A stretch of DNA of 64,000 nucleotides from Toxoplasma gondii ME49 (lineage: Eukaryota > Apicomplexa > Conoidasida > Eucoccidiorida > Sarcocystidae), in the NCBI RefSeq assembly GCF_000006565.2, contig NC_031478.1, positions 5,728,212 to 5,792,211 on the forward strand, written 5' to 3'. Below, in pieces: positions 1-8,685 of this stretch; the first letter of the stretch is position 1; each line of letters starts with the position of its first letter. A model generated the notes under the pieces. That model saw nothing but the letters and a program-made list of their open reading frames with translations. It was not told where the DNA came from and made no database searches. A program made the translations under genes and the position numbers.

Positions 1-379
1 TACAGTCTACTTTATTTGTGAAGGCACAAACGCGAATAAGAACGGAGATGGCCAGAGTTGCTCACGCAAGTGGCGCTCCCGGGGGGATCTCTCCTCGTTT
101 TTTCTTCTTTTCTCTATCGAGGCGCCAGAGGCGCGGCCGGTCTGTTGTTCGCCCTCATGCATCTCCGAGAATCGGCATTCATCTCTTCCTTCGTTGTGTC
201 TGAGTTGTGATGGAAAAACAGTGTATTTCCTTCTCCTCCTTGGAGGCTGCACACGCTCGCGCAAAGAAGGAAAGAGTGAAACAAAAGAAGTGAGGGGAGT
301 TAAAGAAGGCAGAGAAGGTGAAGGAAAGAGAACGCAAAGAAATGAAGGAAGTGGAAGAACTGTTGTCTTTGCTTTTCAG

Positions 380-2352
380 CAACCACCAGCTCGGATTGTC
401 ACAGATTTCCTTCGAGCCTGTCAAGCCTCTCCGAGTCAGGTACGCGAGAAAAAAACGTTTTCACCGTTTTCGTTTCTTTTTTCAGTCCTCGTCGGTATCT
501 TCCCACCCACACGCGCAGATGTGCGGAACCCCTTCTCAGGAATTCGTTCAGGAACGAAAACACAACTCTGTGGATATATAAATATATATAAATATATATA
601 TATATAAATATAAATACATATATAAATATATATATATATATAAATATATATATATATGTATAGATGTATAAAAATTCTATAAATGTCTGCATGCAGAGAG
701 GAAGTTGTGTGAGTCGCGTAGATGTATATATGCATTCGTGAATATGGGGATAGAAGCATGCGGTTCACGTTTCGTTTTGCTTTGATGTGCTTTCCTTGTT
801 TGCGCCCGAGCATCGGCTTTTTAGTTTTTCTTCCGCCTCTCCCTGGCGACGCATCCCCTAACTTTGTCTTCCTTCCTTAATCTAAGCAATCTCGCAAGTG
901 GTTATACTTTTTTTCCATGGGCGTGCTAATATATATATATATATAGAGAGAGAGGGATATATCTTCTACGTATCTTCATATATATATATATATATATCGT
1001 ATATCTATGAACGGCTGTTTGTACATGAGTCTCTTAGCGTGTCACTGGCGTGTGTTCTCTGTTTTTGAATGCGTTTTCCGGTGTGAAGAGGCAGTGGTTT
1101 TCTTTTTAAGCGAAAGGTCCTTTTCGGAGGCTTCTTTCTTGGAAGAGAAATCGGTTTCTTCCCCGTTTCTGTCTTCTCTTTCGACTTGTCACACAGGCCA
1201 GCTCCGAGGTGGACAACGTCATCAGCCAAGGATGGGATGTCTGTCTTCTTCTGCAAGAGGTGAGTACAGAAGTAATGAAAGAAGAGAAAAACAGGGAAAT
1301 CAGAGTAACGCCGCGTGCATGCAACTGCGAAGTGGTTGTCGCTTCGCTAGAAAGGTGCCTTCTTGAAGACTGAGAAGGAAAAAGTAGAGGGGTCGAATTT
1401 CGCGTCAAGAGACACCGGGAAGCTGCACTGCTGCTGCAGCCAGCGGTATGGTACACACGTCCAGAAAATATTGGCACTTGTGTGTTTGCGTTTATCTGCA
1501 TCCGCGCGCATTTGTGCGCCTCTCTGTGATGTCTTTCTACATCCAAACATCTATCTTCAGGTCGATACGAAGGGATCAGAAAGCTACTGCGCATAAATAA
1601 CATAAATAAACATATATATATATATATATATATTGCGGTACACGTGAGGCTTGGCATGGAAACAAGGTGTACCTTTACCGGAGAGAGCGGGGCTTCGAGA
1701 AGCTGCGATCCCAAAATCTGTAGCGGCAGCTGTCAATTCAGCGTGAAATTTCCTGTTGCCTTTAGTGTTCATTATGTTTGTGCTTCTCTGCGTCTTCAGA
1801 TGATCCGACAGGTCGTTGTTTCTCCCCACCTGAAAGACTTGCAGAAGGCGCGTGTGATCAACGACATCGCACAGAAGGAGTTCGCAGTATTTCAGGGTCA
1901 GTTCAATTTCTCTTCTCCACTTGTCTTCCGACTGCTTTCTCCAGCTGCTTGCTGTCTTCTTCGTTGTGTTCCCATGCGTTTCATTCCTTGGTTCGTTTGT
2001 CGTCAAAGAGCGGACGCATCTTCTCGTGATTCGTCGTCTCTCGTTCGCCTTGCGTCCTCTTTTTCTCGACTTCTTCCGTCCTCCACTTTTCAGGTCTCTC
2101 TGTCGCGTAGAGGCTGGTGGGCAGAGAGAAGAAATCGAGGGGATTTGTTTCCGCGCGAAGCATGCTTCCCAGTTGAGAGTTTTGATCGGTCTCCCCGCTG
2201 CTGTCTCACTCTCGAAACTCGTTCTGCGAGACTGGAGAACATCACGTTTCCCCGAGTTCGTTTTTTCCTTTCCGCTTCTCTCAGGGGCAAGTCCGTACCT
2301 CCAGCTGCTCTCTCTTTCGCTGAGAATTCACGATTGCCTCGCTGCGCCGTAG
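380..2352 (+). CDS. Replication factor C small subunit (RFC4/Rfc2-like), 3' end only
   Basis: Four exons fit in phase: 380-439, 1197-1259, 1800-1896 and 2285-2352 (TAG). Together they encode the last 95 residues. The gene starts left of the window, so the AAA+ ATPase part is not visible. What remains resembles the C-terminal collar domain of clamp-loader small subunits: a helix containing RIVTDFLRACQ, then EVDNVISQGWDVCLLLQEM, then a stretch ending AQKEFAVFQGASPYLQLLSL. The last motif corresponds to the conserved G(A)xxxLQLxxL end of RFC4/Rfc2. RFC loads PCNA onto primed DNA in the nucleus. Splice phases (0, 0, 1) join without any stop codon, which strongly supports the model. The exact paralogue (RFC2 versus RFC4) is inferred from weak similarity and could be swapped. 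Confidence 0.72.
573..998. repeat. (TA)n microsatellites in an RFC intron
   Basis: Alternating A/T runs at 573-662 and 928-998 lie inside the intron between the first two visible RFC exons. Long apparent ORFs across them encode only Tyr/Ile repeats. Confidence 0.9.
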
Positions 2353-4346
2353 AAACCGGAACCACAAGAGAGAGAGGAAGCGGTCTCTTGAACTCTACGA
2401 GAAGCGACGCGCGGAAAGAAAGTAGAGAGCGACACGAAGAGGACGGTTTTCCTTTTCTTCTGAATCAAGGGTGAAGCTGAAGTTCACCTGGAACAAAGAG
2501 CAGAGAGGCATGTGAACGTGTGCTCGCGCTTTTTCGCTGCACATGAGCAATGCAGTCAATCGGATTCGCAGAAAGAAGGAGAGGGTCAAGATGGAAAGCA
2601 GGGATACTCTTGGAAAACGTTGTCGGGGACTCCGGACGTTTTTCTCATTCGTGGGAACTACGAAGCTGGCCTTCTAGCCGACCATCTTTGGGACAAGAGA
2701 CCTTGAGTCGGGCGGAAACACAAAGCGCTGCATGGCATGAAGCAGTCACCCCGAGAGTCTAGAAAGCGCCCCAGGAAAAGCATGTGACAAGTCCCGAAGA
2801 AAACGTTTTCGTCTCTCTGTGGTCGTCTAATTTCGGCGCGAAAGTGCAGTGGGACGCAACAGTTTTTTACTTTTTTCGATTGTTTAACACCAAGCTCTGG
2901 AGGTGAACGTCGCCTCGCGACTCTGTTTTCTCCTGTGAAAGCGTCTCCACGCTAGGCATGCTCCTCCAAAGGGAAAGCCTGATTCACGTTTCGGAAGGTT
3001 TCCTGTTCTGGAAAAGCAAGTTTTGTGGACTCCCGAAGGACTCTTCTTCCTCATTGTTAGTCTCCTCTGCCGCCACCTCGAGGACAACGCCCTTTCCGGA
3101 GTTTCGCTCTCTCCCTGTGGACTTTGGGTCGAAGGAAAGGAGCTCTCGCGTTCGTCTGGAGTGAATTGGTTTTTTTTTAGCGGCTTTCTCGACTACAGAA
3201 GTCCAGGAATGTGTGCCACTCCCCCGTTAGGTTGCTGCGTACTTTGAATCCGAGCTGAGGAGTCTGCAGAAAAAAAACGGTTTAGGAGTCTGAGCCCTGC
3301 GCAGAGTTCACAAAAATCCTACAGAGAGCCAGCTTTCTCTGCTGCTGCTGCTTCTCTTTGTCTGCCTTGCGTCTTCGCCACCTCACTTTCGGCTGTCGTC
3401 GCTCTTCAACAGCGAACGTCAACTCGGTTGCTTCAGACGGCGAAGAGTGACGGATTTCAGCACTCTGCGACACTGCTTTTTGAATTCTCGAGAATCCGTC
3501 AACTCTGACCGGTCAGGATAGTCTTTTCAAGGTTCTTCACCAAGTGGAAGTCACACGACCTTTCGACTACTCCTGTGTGAACTGCGCTGTCGAGACAACT
3601 CCCGTCGTCAGCAGGCGTGGAGAACGATGCTGCGCTCTCTGTACCCTCGAGATCTCTCGAGTAACGGGCTCTGTCACGGGGCATGCAGCCGGATTTGCAA
3701 GAACTGATTATTTCCTGAATGGGGGGAGCTTAGCAGCTCTGCTCGTGTCTCTATACGTAAGTGGATGTAAGTGTATCTCCACGCAGAAGTGCAGTTGTTG
3801 ACATCCGGTGTATTCACATGCGGTGACGGAAATTCTCACGTGGTCTAGGTTTTTAGTACTTTATACGAAGCCGGATGTGCACTAGAGAGAAGGAGTCTGG
3901 AGCACGGTTCCTGTTAGCGGGTTAACTTCAAACATGAAAGTCCTCGGTTTTCCACCGACACCTCTGACACTCCAGTGAAAGCCCCCGTGGAACTGGGAGG
4001 GGACCAATCTCTGGGAGAAGCCTGTTTGCGACTTGTCGCACGCAGACGGGACGCTTTTTTCGTGCATCTGAGCGTGTGGAGAGTGTGTCTCTTCCTGGAT
4101 TGACGTGTCTTCGACGTGGAGCAGAAGGTAAACGCTGCATGTTACATGTTCGGTCTGTCTTCGTAGCAGCTCCTGTGTTTGTGTGCAGTTTTCACCGATT
4201 TCCAACCGTAGAGCCCTCCCGTCTCCATCGAATCAAAGGGTGGAGTGACGGTCTGAGCCTCGCAAGAGTCTCTCATCAAGTAGATGAGCTTTGCACGTGC
4301 ATGTGTCTGTCGAGCAGCTGGAGGCACTGAGCATTGGTCGTAACAC
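2353..4346. other. Intergenic, RFC 3' side to mitochondrial insert
   Basis: About 2 kb downstream of the RFC stop. I see no splice-consistent coding exon and no recognisable repeat. The first part presumably holds the RFC 3' UTR. The right edge is the abrupt start of the mitochondrial block at 4347. Confidence 0.5.
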
Positions 4347-4515
4347 GCGGTTAAACTATAGAAGAGTCGAGTATTATCCATACATACCAGGCGTAAAAAG
4401 CGTTCATCCAGTTACTAAACAGGTGCCAGGCCAACAAGAATCCGATCCGTGTATTCCGTACAGACTAACATTAGGAAGGAGACTACCAAAGTGAATATCA
4501 TGATATTTGTACAGC
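4347..4515 (+). repeat. Left terminal direct repeat of the NUMT (169 bp)
   Basis: Identical by eye to 7547-7715, with a constant offset of 3200 bp. The two copies define the ends of the mitochondrial insert. Confidence 0.9.
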
Positions 4516-4635
4516 TTGTATATAAATGTTGGTTTTTCAAATATACGCTGGATACCACTATACTTAATGCACTTAACATGATGGTCATGAAGAGCACAAT
4601 AGAACTTGGATCCGGTAAACAAAGACCTTCAAGAT
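4384..4635 (-). pseudogene. Hydrophobic mitochondrial reading-frame fragment, copy 1 (possibly cox3)
   Basis: A 252-bp block repeated exactly at 6822-7073. Read on the minus strand it gives a membrane-like stretch (LFMTIMLSALSIVVSS, then MIFTLVVSFLMLVCTEY), so it comes from a mitochondrial membrane-protein gene. Assignment to cox3 is a guess from hydrophobicity and because a bona fide cox3 piece shares the adjoining block. It has no complete gene structure. Confidence 0.45.
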
Positions 4636-4765
4636 CTAAACCAGTAGTCCAACTCGTAGTATATACTCCCCAGAAAAAGGTAGTTTATATAAACCTAGGA
4701 ATCCCATTTTATAATGTGTAACAGGGAGTCTAGCTTCAGTTGTTATCTGATTGGTATTGCATGCC
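4595..4765. repeat. Internal NUMT repeat block (copies at 5242-5326 and 6371-6541)
   Basis: 4595-4765 matches 6371-6541 over 171 bp. Its first 85 bp also match 5242-5326. The block carries the end of the cox3-like frame on the minus strand (reads GVYTTSWTTGLD). Repeated use of the same block in different contexts shows the permuted organisation of the source mitochondrial DNA. Confidence 0.85.
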
Positions 4766-4805
4766 CTGAGTACGTAAGGAAAAGGAAAGGTTAACCGCTA
4801 TTTAA
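4755..4805 (+). pseudogene. Mitochondrial LSU rRNA fragment (domain I-like)
   Basis: Contains TGAGTACGTAAGGAAAAGG, resembling the conserved AGTACCGTGAGGGAAAGG of large-subunit rRNA domain I. Apicomplexan mitochondrial rRNAs are encoded as scattered fragments, so a piece in a NUMT is expected. The boundaries are guessed. Confidence 0.35.
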
Positions 4806-5015
4806 ACACAACAGTTACCGTAGCTGTAGATGAATGCTAATTATAGAGTATATCTCCTATGACACTGCATAACATATAAATGCTCCTTCCGCCATTCGTT
4901 GACTGTGTTTACCACGGGGAATTAGAACAGAATATCAAGTTCTTTGCCTGGAGGTTTGTTACGTTCCGTACAGTTGTAGGTAAAAGGTATGTTAGAGACT
5001 TAGACTAGCGTTGGA

Positions 5016-5217
5016 GCTGCTACTTCTCTAACTAGATGTTGAACGCTAGCAAATGCACAAGATGCTTCAGAAGTATATCTAAACGCTAGAGTGATACCTG
5101 TAATTATTTGGAGTACAAAGGTCATTGCAACTAAGAAACCAAAATTATAAGATGAATTTAGATTTAGAGCACACCGATAAAAGACAAGGTGTGCCCGGAA
5201 TAGACTCATAGATAGAC
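5016..5217 (-). pseudogene. cob: cob (cytochrome b) 5' fragment, inverted copy
   Basis: A 202-bp arm that is the reverse complement of 5866-6067. It encodes the first ~65 residues of cytochrome b, ending at HLVREVAA, and then runs into unrelated sequence. Cytochrome b is the membrane quinol-oxidising subunit of complex III. This nuclear copy is truncated and cannot be functional. Confidence 0.85.
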
Positions 5218-5241
5218 TGAGTGTTCTCGAAACCATGCTAA

Positions 5242-5556
5242 CACAATAGAACTTGGATCCGGTAAACAAAGACCTTCAAGATCTAAACCAGTAGTCCAAC
5301 TCGTAGTATATACTCCCCAGAAAAAGCTTATAAATAATCCTGTCTCAGAGATGATTACTCCCAGTACGATGGTACTGATCATACTAGCATCTGAGTAGTA
5401 GTTTTCTCTCGCTGTTAATACGAGTGATAACAGTAATCCATATATTACGCCTAGAACATAACCGATGTGGAATAACCTTAATGTCGTAGGATATTGAAAT
5501 CCAACACTTTTAGCTGTCTTAAGCAGTCCAGTGGGGTGGTGGTGTACAGCAATCAT
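5242..5556 (-). pseudogene. cox3: cox3 fragment
   Basis: Read on the minus strand, it starts MIAVHHHPTGLLKTAKS and includes VLGVIYGLLLSLVLT and ETGLFISFFWGVYT. The last resembles the conserved SExxxFxxFFWxxF segment of cytochrome c oxidase subunit III. It is fused at its 3' end to the shared 85-bp block. The start abuts a cox1 fragment in head-to-head orientation near 5556. Non-functional nuclear copy. Confidence 0.65.
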
Positions 5557-5876
5557 AAAGAACTTGGTTGTCTGTATCTCATAACTGGAGTCATATTCAG
5601 TATCCTAGGTACTATAATGTCTCTGTTTATTCGATTTGAGTTATACAGTTCTGGTTCGCGGATCATTTGTACAGAGACAATATCTACTTATAATGTGATA
5701 ATTACAATACATGGTCTAGCTATGATCTTTATGTTCTTAATGCCGGCTTTGTACGGAGGATATGGTAACTTCTTTGTACCAATCTATATTGGTGGTTCGG
5801 AAGTCGTTTTCCCAAGAACTAACGCGATCTCCTATTTCCTAGTACCATTAGTGAACTCATTTGGTGTCTATCTATG
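5555..5876 (+). pseudogene. cox1: cox1 5' fragment
   Basis: Encodes an N-terminal portion of cytochrome c oxidase subunit I. Recognisable motifs are NHKELGCLYLITG, the ELYSSGSRII segment, and YNVIITIHGLAMIFMFLMP followed by LYGGYGNFFVPI. That last motif holds the conserved H of the first haem-a ligand region (TxHGxxMIFFxxMP). The frame ends at 5876, overlapping the start of the cob fragment. Most of the gene is absent. Confidence 0.88.
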
Positions 5877-6240
5877 AGTCTATTCCGGGCACACCTTGTC
5901 TTTTATCGGTGTGCTCTAAATCTAAATTCATCTTATAATTTTGGTTTCTTAGTTGCAATGACCTTTGTACTCCAAATAATTACAGGTATCACTCTAGCGT
6001 TTAGATATACTTCTGAAGCATCTTGTGCATTTGCTAGCGTTCAACATCTAGTTAGAGAAGTAGCAGCAGGATGGGAATTTAGGATGTTGCATGCTACAAC
6101 AGCCTCTTTTGTATTCTTGTGTATTTTAATTCACATGACTCGAGGATTGTATAACTGGAGTTATAGTTATTTAACTACCGCTTGGATGTCTGGTTTAGTT
6201 TTATATTTACTTACTATAGCCACTGCCTTCCTCGGATACG
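5866..6240 (+). pseudogene. cob: cob 5' fragment, fused to foreign block
   Basis: Starts with ATG at 5874. Residues 1-122 match apicomplexan cytochrome b: FVLQIITGITLAFRY, then GWEFRMLHATTASFVF with the haem-ligand His region, then TAFLGY. After about 6240 the frame continues to 6344 in unrelated sequence, where cytochrome b should read GYVLPWGQM. This marks a block junction. The open frame of 156 codons is therefore a chimera, not a gene. Confidence 0.88.
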
Positions 6241-6556
6241 CAACATCTAACTACACAACGTTATGCCAAGAAGGATCCCAGATTACCCTGATTATCTTTG
6301 TTATATTAATACATGGTGTTCAATTGGTTCTATTTCTACAATAATTATCATCTTAACTATGCTCTGCTAACACAATAGAACTTGGATCCGGTAAACAAAG
6401 ACCTTCAAGATCTAAACCAGTAGTCCAACTCGTAGTATATACTCCCCAGAAAAAGGTAGTTTATATAAACCTAGGAATCCCATTTTATAATGTGTAACAG
6501 GGAGTCTAGCTTCAGTTGTTATCTGATTGGTATTGCATGCCTGGTGACTTATATTA

Positions 6557-6640
6557 TGATTCTTATTAATGGGAGCACAGTTCCCTGGGTATCCAATCCA
6601 GTGCTCTGCCTTGGGCATTGAAACTAACCCACAGTTCAAC
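6557..6640 (-). pseudogene. Mitochondrial SSU rRNA fragment (790-loop-like)
   Basis: On the minus strand it contains GGATTGGATACCCAGGGAAC, resembling the universally conserved GGATTAGATACCCTGGTAGT of small-subunit rRNA. Extent uncertain. Confidence 0.42.
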
Positions 6641-6791
6641 CCTGTATTATTTAACTCAGTTAATTAGTATTAGGTTTGATATTCTGTACCAACCGATCTA
6701 AAATCGTGATGTCTTTTTGTCGTTTATATAAATCTAGTAATGCTTGTCAAGTTCCTTGTATCTATTTAGCTCACTGCGTACTTAGGATCAG

Positions 6792-6822
6792 ACCAAATGA
6801 GTTCACTAATGGTACTAGGAAA
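6792..6822 (-). pseudogene. cox1: Short cox1 fragment
   Basis: About 30 bp, reverse complement of 5836-5866 (cox1 residues around SYFLVPLVNS). It is joined at 6822 to the repeated hydrophobic block. It marks a recombination junction. Confidence 0.75.
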
Positions 6823-7073
6823 TACCAGGCGTAAAAAGCGTTCATCCAGTTACTAAACAGGTGCCAGGCCAACAAGAATCCGATCCGTGTATTCCGTACA
6901 GACTAACATTAGGAAGGAGACTACCAAAGTGAATATCATGATATTTGTACAGCTTGTATATAAATGTTGGTTTTTCAAATATACGCTGGATACCACTATA
7001 CTTAATGCACTTAACATGATGGTCATGAAGAGCACAATAGAACTTGGATCCGGTAAACAAAGACCTTCAAGAT
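6822..7073 (-). pseudogene. Hydrophobic mitochondrial reading-frame fragment, copy 2
   Basis: Exact 252-bp duplicate of 4384-4635, in the same orientation but with different flanks on both sides. Confidence 0.45.
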
Positions 7074-7140
7074 ACGGTGAACTATCGTTCCTAACTGAAT
7101 CTTGTTCAATAACAAGGGAGTAATGAGCCGACATGGAGGT
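7073..7140 (-). pseudogene. Mitochondrial LSU rRNA fragment (domain V)
   Basis: On the minus strand reads GCACCTCCATGTCGGCTCAT, nearly identical to the conserved GCACCTCGATGTCGGCTCAT of the peptidyl-transferase domain. It is followed by a TAGGAACGATAGTTCACCG-like segment in the expected order. This is the clearest rRNA fragment in the insert. Confidence 0.65.
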
Positions 7141-7546
7141 GCTCCTGAATGTAACGGTACAAGCTGTAAACAAAGGACTCCTTAACTTAAACTGAGGAGT
7201 CAAGTAGGTACAAACCGTACAAGGATTAATTATGTCCATCTGTGCATCTAAGTTGATACTCGGTTATATATGTTAGACGCTAACTTCCCGGCTAAACATC
7301 CCTTTTCTTTGAAACACACTTCCCTTCTCGCCGTTAGTATGATCTCAAAGTACCAGAAGCCATGTGATCTATATAGTATAACGGGACATTAGACCGAACC
7401 TGCGATAGATAAATATATCTTGGATGATTGTATATTAGCGGCTAAATGTCAATCAAACATGCGAATTTTAGGTTTCCATGAAATCTATTTGGAAGAAGAG
7501 GCTTGATAGTACTACCGTAAGTACATAATATACAGTCCCAGCAGTA

Positions 7547-7715
7547 GCGGTTAAACTATAGAAGAGTCGAGTATTATCCATACATACCAGGCGTAAAAAG
7601 CGTTCATCCAGTTACTAAACAGGTGCCAGGCCAACAAGAATCCGATCCGTGTATTCCGTACAGACTAACATTAGGAAGGAGACTACCAAAGTGAATATCA
7701 TGATATTTGTACAGC
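7547..7715 (+). repeat. Right terminal direct repeat of the NUMT (169 bp)
   Basis: Second copy of 4347-4515. It stops abruptly at 7715, where nuclear sequence resumes. Confidence 0.9.
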
Positions 7716-8306
7716 GGAGGATACTCGACGAATCTTCAGGCGCGCAGGCCTGCTCGAGAGAAACGACCGCGTCTAGGATTCATAAAACATAACGGAATCA
7801 CCGCAGAAAGGCGCTGAGCTCGTGTCAGTGGGTGCTGGCGCAGCTTGCCGTCTCATTTTCGCTGTTTTTCGCGGGTGAAGAAGCGGACAGAAACAGAACG
7901 TTCTGCGAAAAGAGCGTACACTCGGTGCATGCAGAACGGTCTGTCTTGCGAATTCGCACACTCCCCTGTCGTGTCGCACCACGTGCACACGCAGCGGGCG
8001 GGACTCGACTTTTTTCGCGTTTTTTCGCGTGTCTCCGAGTTCGTTTGAATCCATTTTCCTCTGGCCCTTTCCCCAATCCTTCGTCTCTGGTTTTCCACCC
8101 TTTTCTGGCGGCCAGTTTCTGCTTTTTGCCGCAAGTTTCTTCACTTTCGCGGCTCTCCTCCACCTTGGCGAGTCCCGCCGCTCTGCCGTCTCCCGTCTTG
8201 CCTCTCAAGTGTACATACACCCTGTGCGGTGTCTGCGTACGCGCCAGAGGTCGCTTTTCTCCGAACTTTCTTTTTCCGCCTGCTCTTTCTTGCGAAGTCC
8301 GGCATC
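7716..8306. other. PDX1 upstream region
   Basis: About 590 bp between the NUMT edge and the PDX1 start codon. It must contain the 5' UTR and promoter. It includes a copy of the dispersed palindrome GTGTACATACACC (8209-8221) and a TGCATGC at about 7928. No gene is seen. Confidence 0.5.
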
Positions 8307-8649
8307 ATGGACCAGGCAGCGACTTCTGCAGCCGCCAGTCAGCGCGGGACCGCCCGAACCAAGCTCGGTCTCGCGGAAATGCTCAAAGGCGGTGTCATCA
8401 TGGACGTGATGAACGTGGAGCAGGCGCGGATTGCTGAGAAAGCTGGTAGGCACAGTCGCGACCTGAGAAACAGAGAAAAAGAAAGAAGCTGCAGGTCGCT
8501 TGCGCTGCTTCCCCACAAGAAGGCGGAGGAACACTCCACGCGTCTATCTACCGTCACGTCAACAACTAGAAGAGACATGCAACACTAGCTATTCTGAAGC
8601 ATCTCCATATTATGGACATATATATCCATGTTTAGGTGCATACACACAT

Positions 8650-8685
<36 letters not shown>

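Larger units (their letters stand above)
4347..7715. mobile_element. Nuclear mitochondrial insertion (NUMT / REP-type element)
   Basis: A 3.37-kb AT-rich mosaic of mitochondrial blocks, sharply bounded on both sides by GC-richer nuclear sequence. Both ends carry the same 169-bp sequence in direct orientation (4347-4515 and 7547-7715, identical by eye). Inside are fragments of cob, cox1 and cox3 on both strands plus rRNA-like pieces, several of them duplicated exactly. None of the genes is complete. This matches the known behaviour of Toxoplasma mitochondrial DNA, which consists of permuted sequence blocks, and the known family of mitochondrial-like REP sequences in its nuclear genome. The near-perfect internal repeats and intact partial reading frames suggest a recent insertion. 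It is unlikely to be expressed. Confidence 0.88.

Noticed and set aside
436..813. Tyr/Ile repeat proteins across TA microsatellites (also at 12.1, 13.1, 14.4, 17.7, 27.6 and 55.2 kb)
   Set aside because: They are translations of (TA)n DNA in introns or intergenic sequence, with no conserved sequence on either side.
4347..7715. Possible contamination by organelle contig, or functional cox/cob genes
   Set aside because: Nuclear-type sequence continues on both sides, no gene is complete, and the same blocks appear decayed elsewhere in the window.
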